The notes under the pieces: model-generated | Seen by the model: only the letters and a program-made list of their open reading frames with translations | What the model was told of the DNA's origin: nothing | The model's database searches: none | Made by a program: the position numbers and the translations under genes | Part shown: positions 7,425 through 15,126 of the stretch, piece by piece | Layout: every line of letters starts with the position of its first letter | How positions within the stretch are numbered: the first letter of the stretch is position 1 | Assembly: GCF_031458325.1 (NCBI RefSeq) | Contig: NZ_JAVDYG010000001.1 | Location: 4,092,001-4,156,000 of the forward strand | Direction of reading: 5' to 3' | Source of the DNA: Nocardioides marmoribigeumensis | Lineage (GTDB): Bacteria; Actinomycetota; Actinomycetes; Propionibacteriales; Nocardioidaceae | DNA length: 64,000 bases

Positions 7425-8045
7425 TCACTCGGCCGTCAGCGTCACGTCCATCCCGAGCCGTTCGGTGCCGCGGCGCCACAGGTGGTCCGCGCCGAGGGCA
7501 TAGGTGACGTCCACCCGGTCGACCTTGACCTTGCCGGGCCGAGTCGGAGTGACGGTCAGGACGAGGTAGTCACCGCGAGCGCCGTGCTCCTCCGCCCGCC
7601 ACTGCTCGAGCCGGAAGTCCATGCCGTCGCGCAGCGGCTCGAGGTCCCGGCAGTGGTCGCCGATGTCGCGGATCGCCATCACCGGATCCTCACCCTTGCT
7701 CAGGTGGCACACGGAGAACGATGTCGTCGCTGCCGCTGTGTCGATCGCGAAGTGCGCCTCGGCACCGTGGAGCGTGAGCGAGGCGGTGTCACCGTCGCCG
7801 GTCTGCGGCAACGTCACGGCCATGGAGGTCGCGGCCCGCGCCACCGGCTGCGAGTGCATGGCCGCACCGCCGTTGTGGTCGTCGAACACTCGTGGGTGCG
7901 ACCACCACCAGAAGGCGGCCACGAGCGCGGTCGCCGTCGTCAGGGCGAGAGCGGCGCGCCTCGCCCGTGGTGCGCCGTCGCGTGGGGACTGCGCGGACGC
8001 GTCGGCCGCCAAGGTCTCGCTCACGGTCGCGCAACGATCCTTCAC
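7425..8045 (-). CDS. Hypothetical membrane-anchored protein
   Basis: The product is up to 206 residues. After a short Arg-rich N-terminus (APRARRAALALTTATA) there is one hydrophobic helix (LALTTATALVAAFWWW) followed by an extracytoplasmic domain with a Cys pair (SVCHLSKGEDP and GDHCRDL, about 20 residues apart) that could form a disulfide. No family is recognised. Starts at GTG 8045 or GTG 8021 are both possible, and the topology does not depend on the choice. It is a single gene between DUF3072 and the HNH gene. Confidence 0.6.
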   Translation of the reverse strand: MKDRCATVSETLAADASAQSPRDGAPRARRAALALTTATALVAAFWWWSHPRVFDDHNGGAAMHSQPVARAATSMAVTLPQTGDGDTASLTLHGAEAHFAIDTAAATTSFSVCHLSKGEDPVMAIRDIGDHCRDLEPLRDGMDFRLEQWRAEEHGARGDYLVLTVTPTRPGKVKVDRVDVTYALGADHLWRRGTERLGMDVTLTAE

Positions 8046-8128
8046 CGTCCCCAGTTATGCGCGGTTCGGTTGGTGAACCTGGGCCTCGAGGTCAGGATCG
8101 CGACCAGCTGACGCCGTACGGACGCGGC

Positions 8129-9526
8129 CTATCTGCGGCGGTGGAAGCGGATGTCGCCGTTGGGGAGGCGTTGGCTGGTCCAGGTGTGGTCGTGGTGGAT
8201 GCGGTGGTGGTGGAAGCTGCAGAGCAGGACGCCGTCGTCGATGTCGGAGTCGCCGAGCTTGCCCCAGGGGATCCAGTGGTGGGCCTCTGCCCAGGTGCCG
8301 GGGATGGTGCAGCCCTCGGCGCGGCAGGTGCGGTCGCGCAGCAGCATGGCGCGGCGTTGGGCGGCGGAGAACAGCCGTCGGTCGCGGCCGAGGTCGAGGA
8401 TCTCGGACTTCCCGCCGAGCACGACGGGCAGGATGCGGGCGTTGCAGGCCAGGCGCCGGACCTCACCGGCGGTGACCCGGTCCACGGTGCCGGTCGGGCC
8501 AGGGGGCCCGGGGATCGCGGCGGTGGTCAGGATGGTGCCGGCGGCCAGCTCGGTGCAGAGCTCTCGGTAGCCGAGGGTGATCTGCAGCAGGGTCTGGTCC
8601 CCGCCGTGTCGGGGCAGGTCCTGGGGGTCCACGCGCTCCAGGAACGCGCGGAGGGCGTGACCGAGCTGCCGCCCGCGCGGGAGTCGTTGGACGGGGTCGG
8701 GGTGGGAGGCCAGCGACCCGTCGTCACCCGCCCCGGGATCGACCCCGTCGGCCGGGTCGGCCGGGTCGGTGCCGGCCTCGGGCTCGGCGGACTCGTCGTC
8801 CGTGCGCGTCTTGCGGGGGTTGGTGAAGGCCTCGAGGATGACTGCGAAGCGGGTGCCGGTGATCTTGTCCATGGTTGCGTTGAGGCGGATCGAGCCGTCC
8901 GCGTGGTGGCGCAGCGTGGCGGTGATCTTGTCCTCGACCGAGGCTTCCTCCTGGGCCAGGCGGCGGGCCTCGACCTCGTCGGCCAGGTCGGGGGCGACCA
9001 CGGCCAGGATCCGCCCACCCAGCGCGGCGAGCTGACGAGGTCCGTGCTCGGCGGCCAGCTCGACCAGGGCGGTCTCGGCCTCGACCAACACCTCCGGGTC
9101 GACCCACCTGGCCAGCGCGTGCAGCGAGCGGGCGATCACCCGGGCCTGGGCCAGGGACACCTCCCCGGTCCGCATCCCCGCCGCCACGACGGTCCACCGC
9201 CGGTCGAGGTCGACCGCCAGGGCAGCGTCGACCTTCGCGGTCGCGGGGTCGGTGCGGGTCTGCTGGGCGTACCAGCCGCCGATGTCACGGGCGGCCGCCT
9301 CTGCGGCCACGTCGTCGGCATCGGCCATGACCCGCATCCGCAGCTCGACCACCTGCGCCTCGGCCCGCGCCAGCCGGGTCAGGGCCTCCGCCTTGGTCTC
9401 GGTGCGCATGAACGAGGGGTTGACCTGCGCCACCGACCCCAGCGCGCCCTCGATCGCCTCCAGCGCCACGAGCACCGGATGCACCGGCACAGCAGACGGG
9501 GGCGGAACGGGCAACGACTGAGTCAC
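8129..9526 (-). CDS. DUF222 / HNH endonuclease (13E12-repeat-type) protein
   Basis: The 465-residue product has an N-terminal helical DUF222 domain (residues about 15-300, with the AGMRTGEVSLAQARVIA segment) and a C-terminal HNH nuclease motif: CRAEGCTIPGTWAEAHHWIP followed by DDGVLLCSFHHHRIHH. The HH, N-like and H residues of the metal site and the flanking Cys pair are present. The family equals the mycobacterial 13E12 repeat proteins, multi-copy genes of unknown role with several LexA-controlled members. I chose the GTG at 9526, behind AAGGGGG, because upstream residues look non-coding. A LexA-like box and -10 lie about 200 bases upstream. Confidence 0.88.
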   Translation of the reverse strand: MTQSLPVPPPSAVPVHPVLVALEAIEGALGSVAQVNPSFMRTETKAEALTRLARAEAQVVELRMRVMADADDVAAEAAARDIGGWYAQQTRTDPATAKVDAALAVDLDRRWTVVAAGMRTGEVSLAQARVIARSLHALARWVDPEVLVEAETALVELAAEHGPRQLAALGGRILAVVAPDLADEVEARRLAQEEASVEDKITATLRHHADGSIRLNATMDKITGTRFAVILEAFTNPRKTRTDDESAEPEAGTDPADPADGVDPGAGDDGSLASHPDPVQRLPRGRQLGHALRAFLERVDPQDLPRHGGDQTLLQITLGYRELCTELAAGTILTTAAIPGPPGPTGTVDRVTAGEVRRLACNARILPVVLGGKSEILDLGRDRRLFSAAQRRAMLLRDRTCRAEGCTIPGTWAEAHHWIPWGKLGDSDIDDGVLLCSFHHHRIHHDHTWTSQRLPNGDIRFHRRR

Positions 9527-9723
9527 GAGAGCCCCCTTCGAGTCGACGACGAAGCAGAGGCACGGACGTGCGCATCTGCCGGTCGCCGATCCGGGGCCCC
9601 TCACCGGGGCAAGATCACCATTGCGGACCATCACGGCTCGAGCTCAGCACCCCGCGAGGGTCGGCAGGTCACGGGGGACCCTGGGTCGTTCGCCGTTCTC
9701 ATCGTGTCGAGAGCTCTGCGAGC

Positions 9724-9763
9724 ATCCTACCACCGCCACGCAAATAAGCAAACACCAGTTCGA
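9724..9763 (-). promoter_or_regulatory. LexA (SOS) box overlapping the promoter of the HNH gene
   Basis: On the minus strand, TCGAAC-TGGT-GTTTGC (9763-9748) matches the actinobacterial LexA box TCGAAC-N4-GTTCGA at 10 of 12 defined positions. A good -10, TAGGAT, lies at 9729-9724 with a 17-base spacer from TTTGCT, which overlaps the box, so bound LexA would block polymerase. SOS control of DUF222-HNH genes is known in mycobacteria. The assignment here is by motif only. Confidence 0.6.
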
Positions 9764-9798
9764 ACAAGGTGGGGACCTGTGAGCCGCGTTCCGGCGCC

Positions 9799-9831
9799 AC
9801 CCAACCGGCCAGGGACCCCCGCGCATCTACT
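9799..9831 (+). promoter_or_regulatory. ECF-type promoter, first sigma locus
   Basis: ACCCAACC (9799-9806) and TCTAC (9826-9830) are separated by exactly 19 bases from the end of CCAACC. The same two blocks with the same spacing precede the second ECF gene at 41833-41864. A bipartite motif shared only by two same-family sigma genes is the usual sign of autoregulation. The predicted transcription start is about 9836-9838. Confidence 0.6.
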
Positions 9832-9868
9832 GTGCGTGGAGACCGCACTGACGAGCTCGGGGACGGGG

Positions 9869-10384
9869 GTGGCCGTGGCGCGGACCGGTCCGGACGGCGG
9901 CGGCGCGGAGGGGTTCGAGACGTTCTTCCACGCCACGTGGCCGCGCCTGTTCCGCACGACGTACGCCGTGGCCGGTGACGTCGCGAGCGCCGAGGACGCG
10001 TTGCAGGCGGCGTACGCCAAGGCCTATGCGTCCTGGCGCCGCGTGCGGTCGGCCGACCACCCCGAGGCCTACGTGCGCCGCATGGCGGTCAACGAGGTGC
10101 TCGGCGCGCGGCGTCGGCCGGCCTTCCGGCGCGAGAGGTACGTCGACGCGGAGCCCGACCCCTCGCCCTCCCCCGAGCCGTCCCTCGCCGACCGTGACGC
10201 GGTGTGGCGGGCCGTCTCCGCCCTTCCGCCCCGGCAGCGGGCCGTCGTGGTGCTGCGCTACTACGAGGACCTCACCGAGGCGGAGATCGCCGAGGTGCTG
10301 GGCTGCAGCCGCGGCACCGTCAAGTCCCAGGCGTCCGACGCCCTCGCGCGGCTGCGCGCCCTCTCGACCAGCGGAGGCCTCTGA
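9869..10384 (+). CDS. ECF RNA polymerase sigma factor, SigE family (locus 1)
   Basis: This is a sigma-70 family protein of about 171 residues with region 2 (FETFFHATWPRLFRTTYAVAGD, then AEDALQAAYAKAYASWRRV) and region 4 (LPPRQRAVVVLRYYEDLTEAEIAEVLGCSRGTVKSQASDALARL, given here as a domain, residues about 115-160). The helix-turn-helix GCSRGTVKSQASDAL binds the -35 element. It belongs to the TIGR02983-like SigE group of actinobacteria. GTG starts at 9836, 9869 and 9875 are possible. I prefer 9869 because the domain begins soon after and the paralogue at 41907 has a similar leader length. The stop overlaps the next start (ATGA), typical of sigma and anti-sigma pairs. Confidence 0.85.
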   Translation: MAVARTGPDGGGAEGFETFFHATWPRLFRTTYAVAGDVASAEDALQAAYAKAYASWRRVRSADHPEAYVRRMAVNEVLGARRRPAFRRERYVDAEPDPSPSPEPSLADRDAVWRAVSALPPRQRAVVVLRYYEDLTEAEIAEVLGCSRGTVKSQASDALARLRALSTSGGL

Positions 10385-11466
10385 TGAACCTCACCGACGG
10401 GCTCACCGAGCACCTGCACGACCTCACTCCCCCTCCCCCGGACCTCGATCGCGTCGTCCGACGGGGCCGCAACCTGCGACGGGCCCGCCGCACCGCGCAG
10501 GTCGCGGCCGGCGTCCTGGTCGTCGTCGTCGTCGGCGCCCTCGGCAGCACTGCGGCGCTGCTGCGGGGCGGCGGCGGGGAGGACCGGGTCAGCGTGCCGC
10601 CGATCGCCACCGGCCCGATGGACCTGTCCCACGGCCTGCGGGCGTACGGCGACCTGGGGGGCCAGGTGCGCATGGGCGGCCGGTCGTTCCCGGCGAAGGA
10701 CATGCAGTGGCTCGACACGGATGCGGCCGCGACCTCGGCGGGACTCGTGTTCTTCCAGGACGGGCGGCCCTTCCTCCTCGGCGGTGACGGCCACCCCAAG
10801 GCGTTGTGGGACGGACCGGTCGACGACCCCGAGGGCTGGCACCCGACCGCGAAGAACGACGCCACCTCGCCGGCCGTGGCGTTCGCGGTGCGGGACGGCG
10901 ACACGGTCACGCTGGTGGTCCGCAACCCGCTGGCCGAGCGCTGGACCACCCTGCCGGTGAGGTGTGACGGCTCGGCCGGCTGCGACGGGCTGGTGGTCGA
11001 CGGGATCGACTCAGGCGTGGTGTTCGTGCGCACGAGCAGGGGCACGTTCGTGTGGCGCCACACGTCGGAGGAGGCCAAGGGGCTCGAGCCGTTCGCCGGC
11101 CCGCGGACGCGCGTGGCCGACGTACGCCACCGGACGGTGCTGTACGACGGGCCGCGGCCGACCGTGACCCTGCCCGGCTGGACCTACGTCGCGGGGGCGA
11201 TCGACGCCCAGCTGACCTTCGACGGGAAGCACGTCCTCTCCTGGTCCCCGGTGCTGAAGTCGATCGGCAACGACGAGGCGATCACGCTCGACCTGCCGAA
11301 GGACGCGCAGTTCTTCACCGTCGACACCGACGGGTCGATCCTCGCCGCGACCACCGGCGACCCCGCGCGGTTCTTCGACTGCGCGCTGCCCGACGGGGTG
11401 TGCGAGCCGATCGGTGACCTGCAGATGACCGGCGGCGATCCGCTGTTCATCGGCAACGACATGTGA
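10384..11466 (+). CDS. Single-pass membrane partner of the ECF sigma factor (putative anti-sigma/sensor)
   Basis: The product is 360 residues. A short cytoplasmic N-terminus (DLDRVVRRGRNLRRARR) precedes one membrane helix (VAAGVLVVVVVGALGSTAALL, about residues 39-59, shown here as a segment) and a long extracytoplasmic region rich in beta-strand sequence. There is no zinc-binding HxxxCxxC motif, so it is not a ZAS-type anti-sigma factor. It is translationally coupled to the sigma gene (ATGA overlap). The protein at 42391 has the same plan and gene order, which supports a sigma-binding or sensing role. That role is inferred from context. Confidence 0.65.
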   Translation: MNLTDGLTEHLHDLTPPPPDLDRVVRRGRNLRRARRTAQVAAGVLVVVVVGALGSTAALLRGGGGEDRVSVPPIATGPMDLSHGLRAYGDLGGQVRMGGRSFPAKDMQWLDTDAAATSAGLVFFQDGRPFLLGGDGHPKALWDGPVDDPEGWHPTAKNDATSPAVAFAVRDGDTVTLVVRNPLAERWTTLPVRCDGSAGCDGLVVDGIDSGVVFVRTSRGTFVWRHTSEEAKGLEPFAGPRTRVADVRHRTVLYDGPRPTVTLPGWTYVAGAIDAQLTFDGKHVLSWSPVLKSIGNDEAITLDLPKDAQFFTVDTDGSILAATTGDPARFFDCALPDGVCEPIGDLQMTGGDPLFIGNDM

Positions 11467-11690
11467 GCCGGACCCGACGATCGGGCCACGGGACCCGGGC
11501 CGGACGGCGGAGGCCGGACCACCCGCCCGTGCCACCCCGTCCGGGCGCCGCCCGCGGACTGCGGCTGGCCCCTGCGTGCCAGGATTAGACCAGTCAGGAC
11601 TCGTCATGGTTGACCGGGACCTTCGTCGGGGAACATTGGGACCAACGGACGCCTGATTGGGAGGTCGGGCCCGGATTCTGGGAGGCAGAG

Positions 11691-11870
11691 ATGTGTGGAT
11701 GTGGACGGTGCCCTGAGGCCACCGACGAGCGTTGCTGGACTGCTCACGTGGTGAGCGACCACTCCGAGCAGGGCTGGACCAAGCTGTGCAACGGCGTGAT
11801 CGTCTTCGACGACGGCTTCTACCTGGCCCCCGACGGCCACAGCGAGCCGATCCTCTCGATGGCGGCCTGA
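11691..11870 (+). CDS. DUF5999 family small protein
   Basis: A 59-residue protein. MCGCGRCPEATDERCWTAHV, then SEQGWTKLCNGVIVFDDG and APDG, matches the DUF5999 pattern of a Cys-rich start, an HPEQGW-like turn and LCNGV-x-F-x-D. The family is common in actinobacteria and uncharacterised. Four Cys residues in the first 20 positions (C2, C4, C7, C15) could bind a metal. The ATG at 11691 is chosen over an in-frame TTG at 11610 because GGGAGGCAGAG directly precedes it. A possible -35 TTGACC lies at 11609-11614, but no convincing -10 was found. The preceding 220 bases hold nothing else that I recognise. Confidence 0.75.
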   Translation: MCGCGRCPEATDERCWTAHVVSDHSEQGWTKLCNGVIVFDDGFYLAPDGHSEPILSMAA

Positions 11871-11887
11871 CGCACGACAGCAGACCC

Positions 11888-11918
11888 CGCGCGCGGACCC
11901 CTGGTGGGGCCGCGCGCG
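11888..11918. terminator. Strong hairpin, likely bidirectional terminator
   Basis: CGCGCGCGG-A-CCCC (11888-11901) pairs with GGGGCCGCGCGCG (11906-11918) across a TGGT loop, a 13-bp stem with a single bulged A. It lies between the convergent DUF5999 and hydrolase genes, 18 bases after one stop and 20 before the other. There is no strong U-tract, as is common in actinobacteria. Confidence 0.7.
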
Positions 11919-11937
11919 TCGTCGTTCCGGAGGTCGC

Positions 11938-12732
11938 TCAGCGGCGGGCGAGGAGGAAGGCCCGGACCGCTGAGGTGAACGCCTCGGGCTTCTCCGAGTG
12001 CACCCAGTGGCCGGCGCCCTTGATCGTGACCGACGTGGTCCGTGGGAAGAGCCGCTTCATCACCTCGACGTGCTCGGGCCGCACGTAGTCCGACCGCTCC
12101 CCCGCGACCCACAGCACCGGGTGGTCGAAGGTCGCGTCGAGGTCGGGGAACCCGCCGATGATCCCCAGCTCGCGCCGTAGCAGTGCGAGGTTGGCCTGCC
12201 AGGTGAAGCCGTCCTTGGTGGTCCGCAGGTTCTGCAGCAGGAAGCCGCGCACGCGCTCGTCTCGGACCCACTGCGCGAGCTGCGCGTCGGCCTCGGCCCG
12301 CCGCTCGATCGAGTCCAGGTCGATCCGCGCGAGGCTGTCCAGCAGGTGCTCGAACTCCCCCGCCCCCTCGCTCACGGCCGGCGAGATGTCCGCCACGACC
12401 AGTCGGTCGACGAGCTCGGGGCGGCGCAGCGCGAGCACCATCGCGACCTTGCCGCCCATCGAGTGGCCGACCAGGTGGCTCGGGCCGTCGTACGCCGTGG
12501 AGAGCCAGTCGGCCACCGAGTCGGCGACCGCTTCGTAGGACGGGTCGTCGGTCCAGGCCGACTTGCCGTGGTTGGGCAGGTCCACGAGCACCGAGCGGAG
12601 GTCGGGCGTGAGCGCCTTGGCGATCTGCGTGAAGTTGCGCCCCTGGCCGAACAGGCCGTGCAGCCACACGACGCGGGCACCCGACGTGCCGACCTCCTTC
12701 GCGTGGATCGTCGGCGTGGTCACGGGGGTCAC
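11938..12732 (-). CDS. Alpha/beta-hydrolase (YbfF/ABHD11-like esterase)
   Basis: The 264-residue product shows the alpha/beta-hydrolase pattern: oxyanion-loop VVWLHGLFGQGRNF (HG-x-x-G), nucleophile elbow LVGHSMGGKVAM with the catalytic Ser, a late acid near LWVAGERSDYV, and the catalytic His in GAGHWVHSEKPEAF. The spacing of HG, GHSMGG and GHWVH fits short-chain acyl esterases of the YbfF group. Typical substrates are small acyl esters or acyl-CoA, but the physiological substrate is unknown. The gene is separated from the DUF6285 gene by one base and may share its transcript. Confidence 0.85.
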   Translation of the reverse strand: MTPVTTPTIHAKEVGTSGARVVWLHGLFGQGRNFTQIAKALTPDLRSVLVDLPNHGKSAWTDDPSYEAVADSVADWLSTAYDGPSHLVGHSMGGKVAMVLALRRPELVDRLVVADISPAVSEGAGEFEHLLDSLARIDLDSIERRAEADAQLAQWVRDERVRGFLLQNLRTTKDGFTWQANLALLRRELGIIGGFPDLDATFDHPVLWVAGERSDYVRPEHVEVMKRLFPRTTSVTIKGAGHWVHSEKPEAFTSAVRAFLLARR

Positions 12733-12733
12733 C

Positions 12734-13108
12734 CTAGGACGTGCGCGGCAGCGGGTTCGGCCGGGTGGGAGGGGGTGATCGGTGAGGCCACGGCGGTGGG
12801 AGGTGGTCGGGCCAGAGGTCGCGCGCCTCGTCGAGGGTCGCGTAGCCCGGGCTGTTGACGGCGATCCTCGCCAGCACGTCGCGCACGAGCGCCTCGTGGT
12901 CGTCGGGGGTCAGCGTGCCGTCCCGAGCGGCCTCGGCGAGAGCGGCCCGGTCGACGTCGTACGACGGGGAGGCGAGCTCGCGCTCGACGATGCGCAGCGC
13001 GTGGGCTGCGACCCTGGTCTGGAACGCGTCCCGGCCGGCCAGCGTCGGGAGCAGGTCGTGCTCCAGCCACGCGGCGACCGCGCCCACGAGGTCGGTCGAG
13101 GTCGTCAT
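12734..13108 (-). CDS. DUF6285 domain protein
   Basis: The product is 124 residues, beginning MTTSTDLVGAVAAWLEHDLL and containing QTRVAAHALRIVERELA and VNSPGYATLDEAR, the pattern of DUF6285. These proteins are commonly encoded next to a choline/aminoglycoside-type phosphotransferase and acyl-CoA dehydrogenases, and their role is unknown. The ATG at 13106-13108 has a strong site (GGAGGAGGCGGC) and overlaps the ancestral stop of the broken phosphotransferase (13105-13107, ATGA), showing that the two were translationally coupled before the upstream gene decayed. The C-terminus is Pro-rich. Confidence 0.75.
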   Translation of the reverse strand: MTTSTDLVGAVAAWLEHDLLPTLAGRDAFQTRVAAHALRIVERELASPSYDVDRAALAEAARDGTLTPDDHEALVRDVLARIAVNSPGYATLDEARDLWPDHLPPPWPHRSPPPTRPNPLPRTS

Positions 13109-14044
13109 GCCGCCTCCTCCAGCAGGACCAGCAGGTCGAGCTCGCTCTAGGTGACGCGCCGCCCGATCGCCGCGTGCTCGAGCGACGGATGCTCCGGGGT
13201 GTGCCGGGCGGCCTGCACCTGGCAGATCACGCCCCACTTGAGCGAGGCGAGCACCTCCCAGAAGTGCAGGCGCTCGGGGTCGACCCCACTCCCGCCGGCC
13301 GAGGCGTACGCCGAGAGCAGCTCGTCCCGGGACCCGAGGCCGGCCGCCTCCCCCGGACCGCCGAAGCGCCACGGCCGCGCGCACAGCCAGCCCAGGTCCT
13401 CGGCCGGGTCACCGAGGTGGGCAAGCTCCCAGTCGAGGACCGCGACGCGCCCGTCGGGAGCCACGAGCAGGTTGCCCAGCCGGAAGTCACCGTGGACCAG
13501 GGCCGGCTCGACCGCCGCCGGCACGTGGCCGCGCAAGCCACCGCAGCGCCAGCTCGAACGCCGGCACCGGGACGCCGAACGACCGGTGCACCCCTTCGAG
13601 CAGGTCGAGCTGGTCGGCCGCGCCGAGCACGGGGACGCCCGGATCCCCTTGCACGGCGTGGATCCGGGCGAGAGCCGCTGCCGCCTCGTCGACCAGGGTC
13701 GACCGGGCACTCGCGTAGGCCTCGTCGCGCAACAGCCGCCCCGGCAGGGCCTCGCCGTCCAGCCGCTCCATGAGGTAGCCCGCGTCGAGGCCGCCCGTGC
13801 CCGCCACCTCGGCCAGCACCCGGGGTGCGGGGACGCCGGCCGCGGTCGCGGCCCGCAGCACGCGTGCCTCCGCCCCGGCGCCGATCGCCATGCCACCGGA
13901 CTCGGCCCGCGGGCAGCGCAGCACGGCCTCGCCGGCGGGCAGGATCACGTGCCACATCCGGGCGCTCGCCCCACCGCCGGCCGGTGTGGCCGACAGGGCC
14001 TCGATCCCCTGTGCACGCAGGGTCTCCGCGACCGCCGCGCTCAC
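13105..14044 (-). pseudogene. Aminoglycoside-phosphotransferase-like (APH) gene with two lesions
   Basis: The N-terminal half (14044 to about 13536) reads normally: MSAAVAETLRAQGIEALSAT, an ATP-binding lobe, and FELALRWL. At 13535-13536 an extra base shifts the frame. The next frame continues with the catalytic loop ALVHGDFRLGNLLV and the metal-binding VAVLDWELAHLGDP, as in APH/choline-kinase-like enzymes. Near the end a second lesion, an in-frame TAG at 13147-13149, cuts off 13 further codons (ELDLLVLLEEAA) that would run to a TGA overlapping the DUF6285 start. Two independent disabling changes argue for real decay. The intact family phosphorylates small hydroxyl substrates, often beside acyl-CoA dehydrogenases. 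Confidence 0.75.
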
Positions 14045-15063
14045 CAGTCGCGTCCGGTGGGGCGGCCGTCGACGAGCTGGTCGAGGTACTCCGCCATGCC
14101 GACGCCCTCGTGCCCCTCGCAGGTGAACCGGGTCATCGCCTCGGTGATGCGGGTGGTCCGGCCGTCGCGCCGGTTGCGCAGCGGCACCAGCGACATCGAC
14201 TCCCCCTCGACCACGTAGGTCCGCTCGGCGGTGTCCACCTCGATCCGCTGCCGGCGCGGGTAGTCGCGCTCGTCATACTCGCTGGTGAGGCGCACGTCCT
14301 CGATCGGCACGTAGCCGCGGCTCCCCTCCGGGGTCGTCCGCAGCACCATGCCGCCCGCGTGCAGGCCCCCGTCGTGGTCGCCGATGAGCACCGCGCTCAT
14401 CGCGAGGTCGTCGGAGAAGACCAGCGGGAGGAAGCGGTACCACGACAGGTTCTGCCACAGCCGCGGTCCCCACGAGTGGTCGCGCAGGCCCAGCGCGTCC
14501 AGGGAGTACGACGTCCCGTCGACCGTCACGGTGCCGGTGCCGCGGACGTGCTGCTCGTAGTGGCCGCGGGCGAACCCGGCGAGGACGCTGTCCTCCACGC
14601 CGTCCACGGGCTCACCACCGAAGGGGGTGACCAGGCCGCGCAGGTCGAGGTCGACCCGTCCCTCCACGAGACGGTTGGTCTCCATCGCCCGGCCGGGGTC
14701 GGCGAGCGCGAGCGGGTCGTCGAGCAGGAGCAGCGGGCCGTCGTACGTCATCCGGAGGTGCTCGAAGGGCTCGACCACCTCGAAGGCCGCTCCCCCGGCG
14801 GCCAGGGCGTCGTTGGAGTCGCAGGCCGGCCGTCCGAACCCGAACGCCACGCGCCCGTCGGGCAGGTAGACGCAGCACGAGACCTCGCTGTGCCCCTCGT
14901 GCGGCCGGTTGCCCACCCGCACCCAGACGCCCAACCTGGCAACGGGATCGAGCACGTTGGCGTACATCGACTCCTGGAAGGTCGGGGCCTCCTCGATCGG
15001 GTGGCAGTGCTCGTCGGACGGGCTCAGGCGCAGCTCGGGGGTCACCGGACCAGTCGACCACAC
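14041..15063 (-). CDS. Lipocalin-like DUF7064/DUF7065 (AttH/CrtC-type) protein
   Basis: A 340-residue protein rich in beta-strand sequence. The segment LDALGLRDHSWGPRLWQNLS carries the RDHSWG motif seen in hydroxyneurosporene-synthase-like (CrtC/AttH) lipocalin folds, where the domain duplicates to form two barrels. That supports the DUF7064/7065 type used in recent annotations. Such proteins bind or modify hydrophobic substrates; the reaction here is unknown. The stop overlaps the start of the broken phosphotransferase (ATGA, 14041-14044), so the gene is operonic with it. GTG 15045 is an alternative start. The neighbourhood (phosphotransferase, DUF6285, monooxygenase) hints at lipid or steroid-like catabolism. 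Confidence 0.6.
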   Translation of the reverse strand: MWSTGPVTPELRLSPSDEHCHPIEEAPTFQESMYANVLDPVARLGVWVRVGNRPHEGHSEVSCCVYLPDGRVAFGFGRPACDSNDALAAGGAAFEVVEPFEHLRMTYDGPLLLLDDPLALADPGRAMETNRLVEGRVDLDLRGLVTPFGGEPVDGVEDSVLAGFARGHYEQHVRGTGTVTVDGTSYSLDALGLRDHSWGPRLWQNLSWYRFLPLVFSDDLAMSAVLIGDHDGGLHAGGMVLRTTPEGSRGYVPIEDVRLTSEYDERDYPRRQRIEVDTAERTYVVEGESMSLVPLRNRRDGRTTRITEAMTRFTCEGHEGVGMAEYLDQLVDGRPTGRDW

Positions 15064-15126
15064 GCGTTGTCACTCGACCAGCGCCTCGCCCCGGATCGCC
15101 CCCTGCTCGACCGGAGGGGGCGAGGT

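Noticed and set aside
7892-10384. Open plus-strand frame of 830 codons
   Set aside because: Only the last roughly 170 codons read as the ECF sigma factor. The upstream part is antisense to the HNH gene and low-complexity, typical of high-GC shadow frames.
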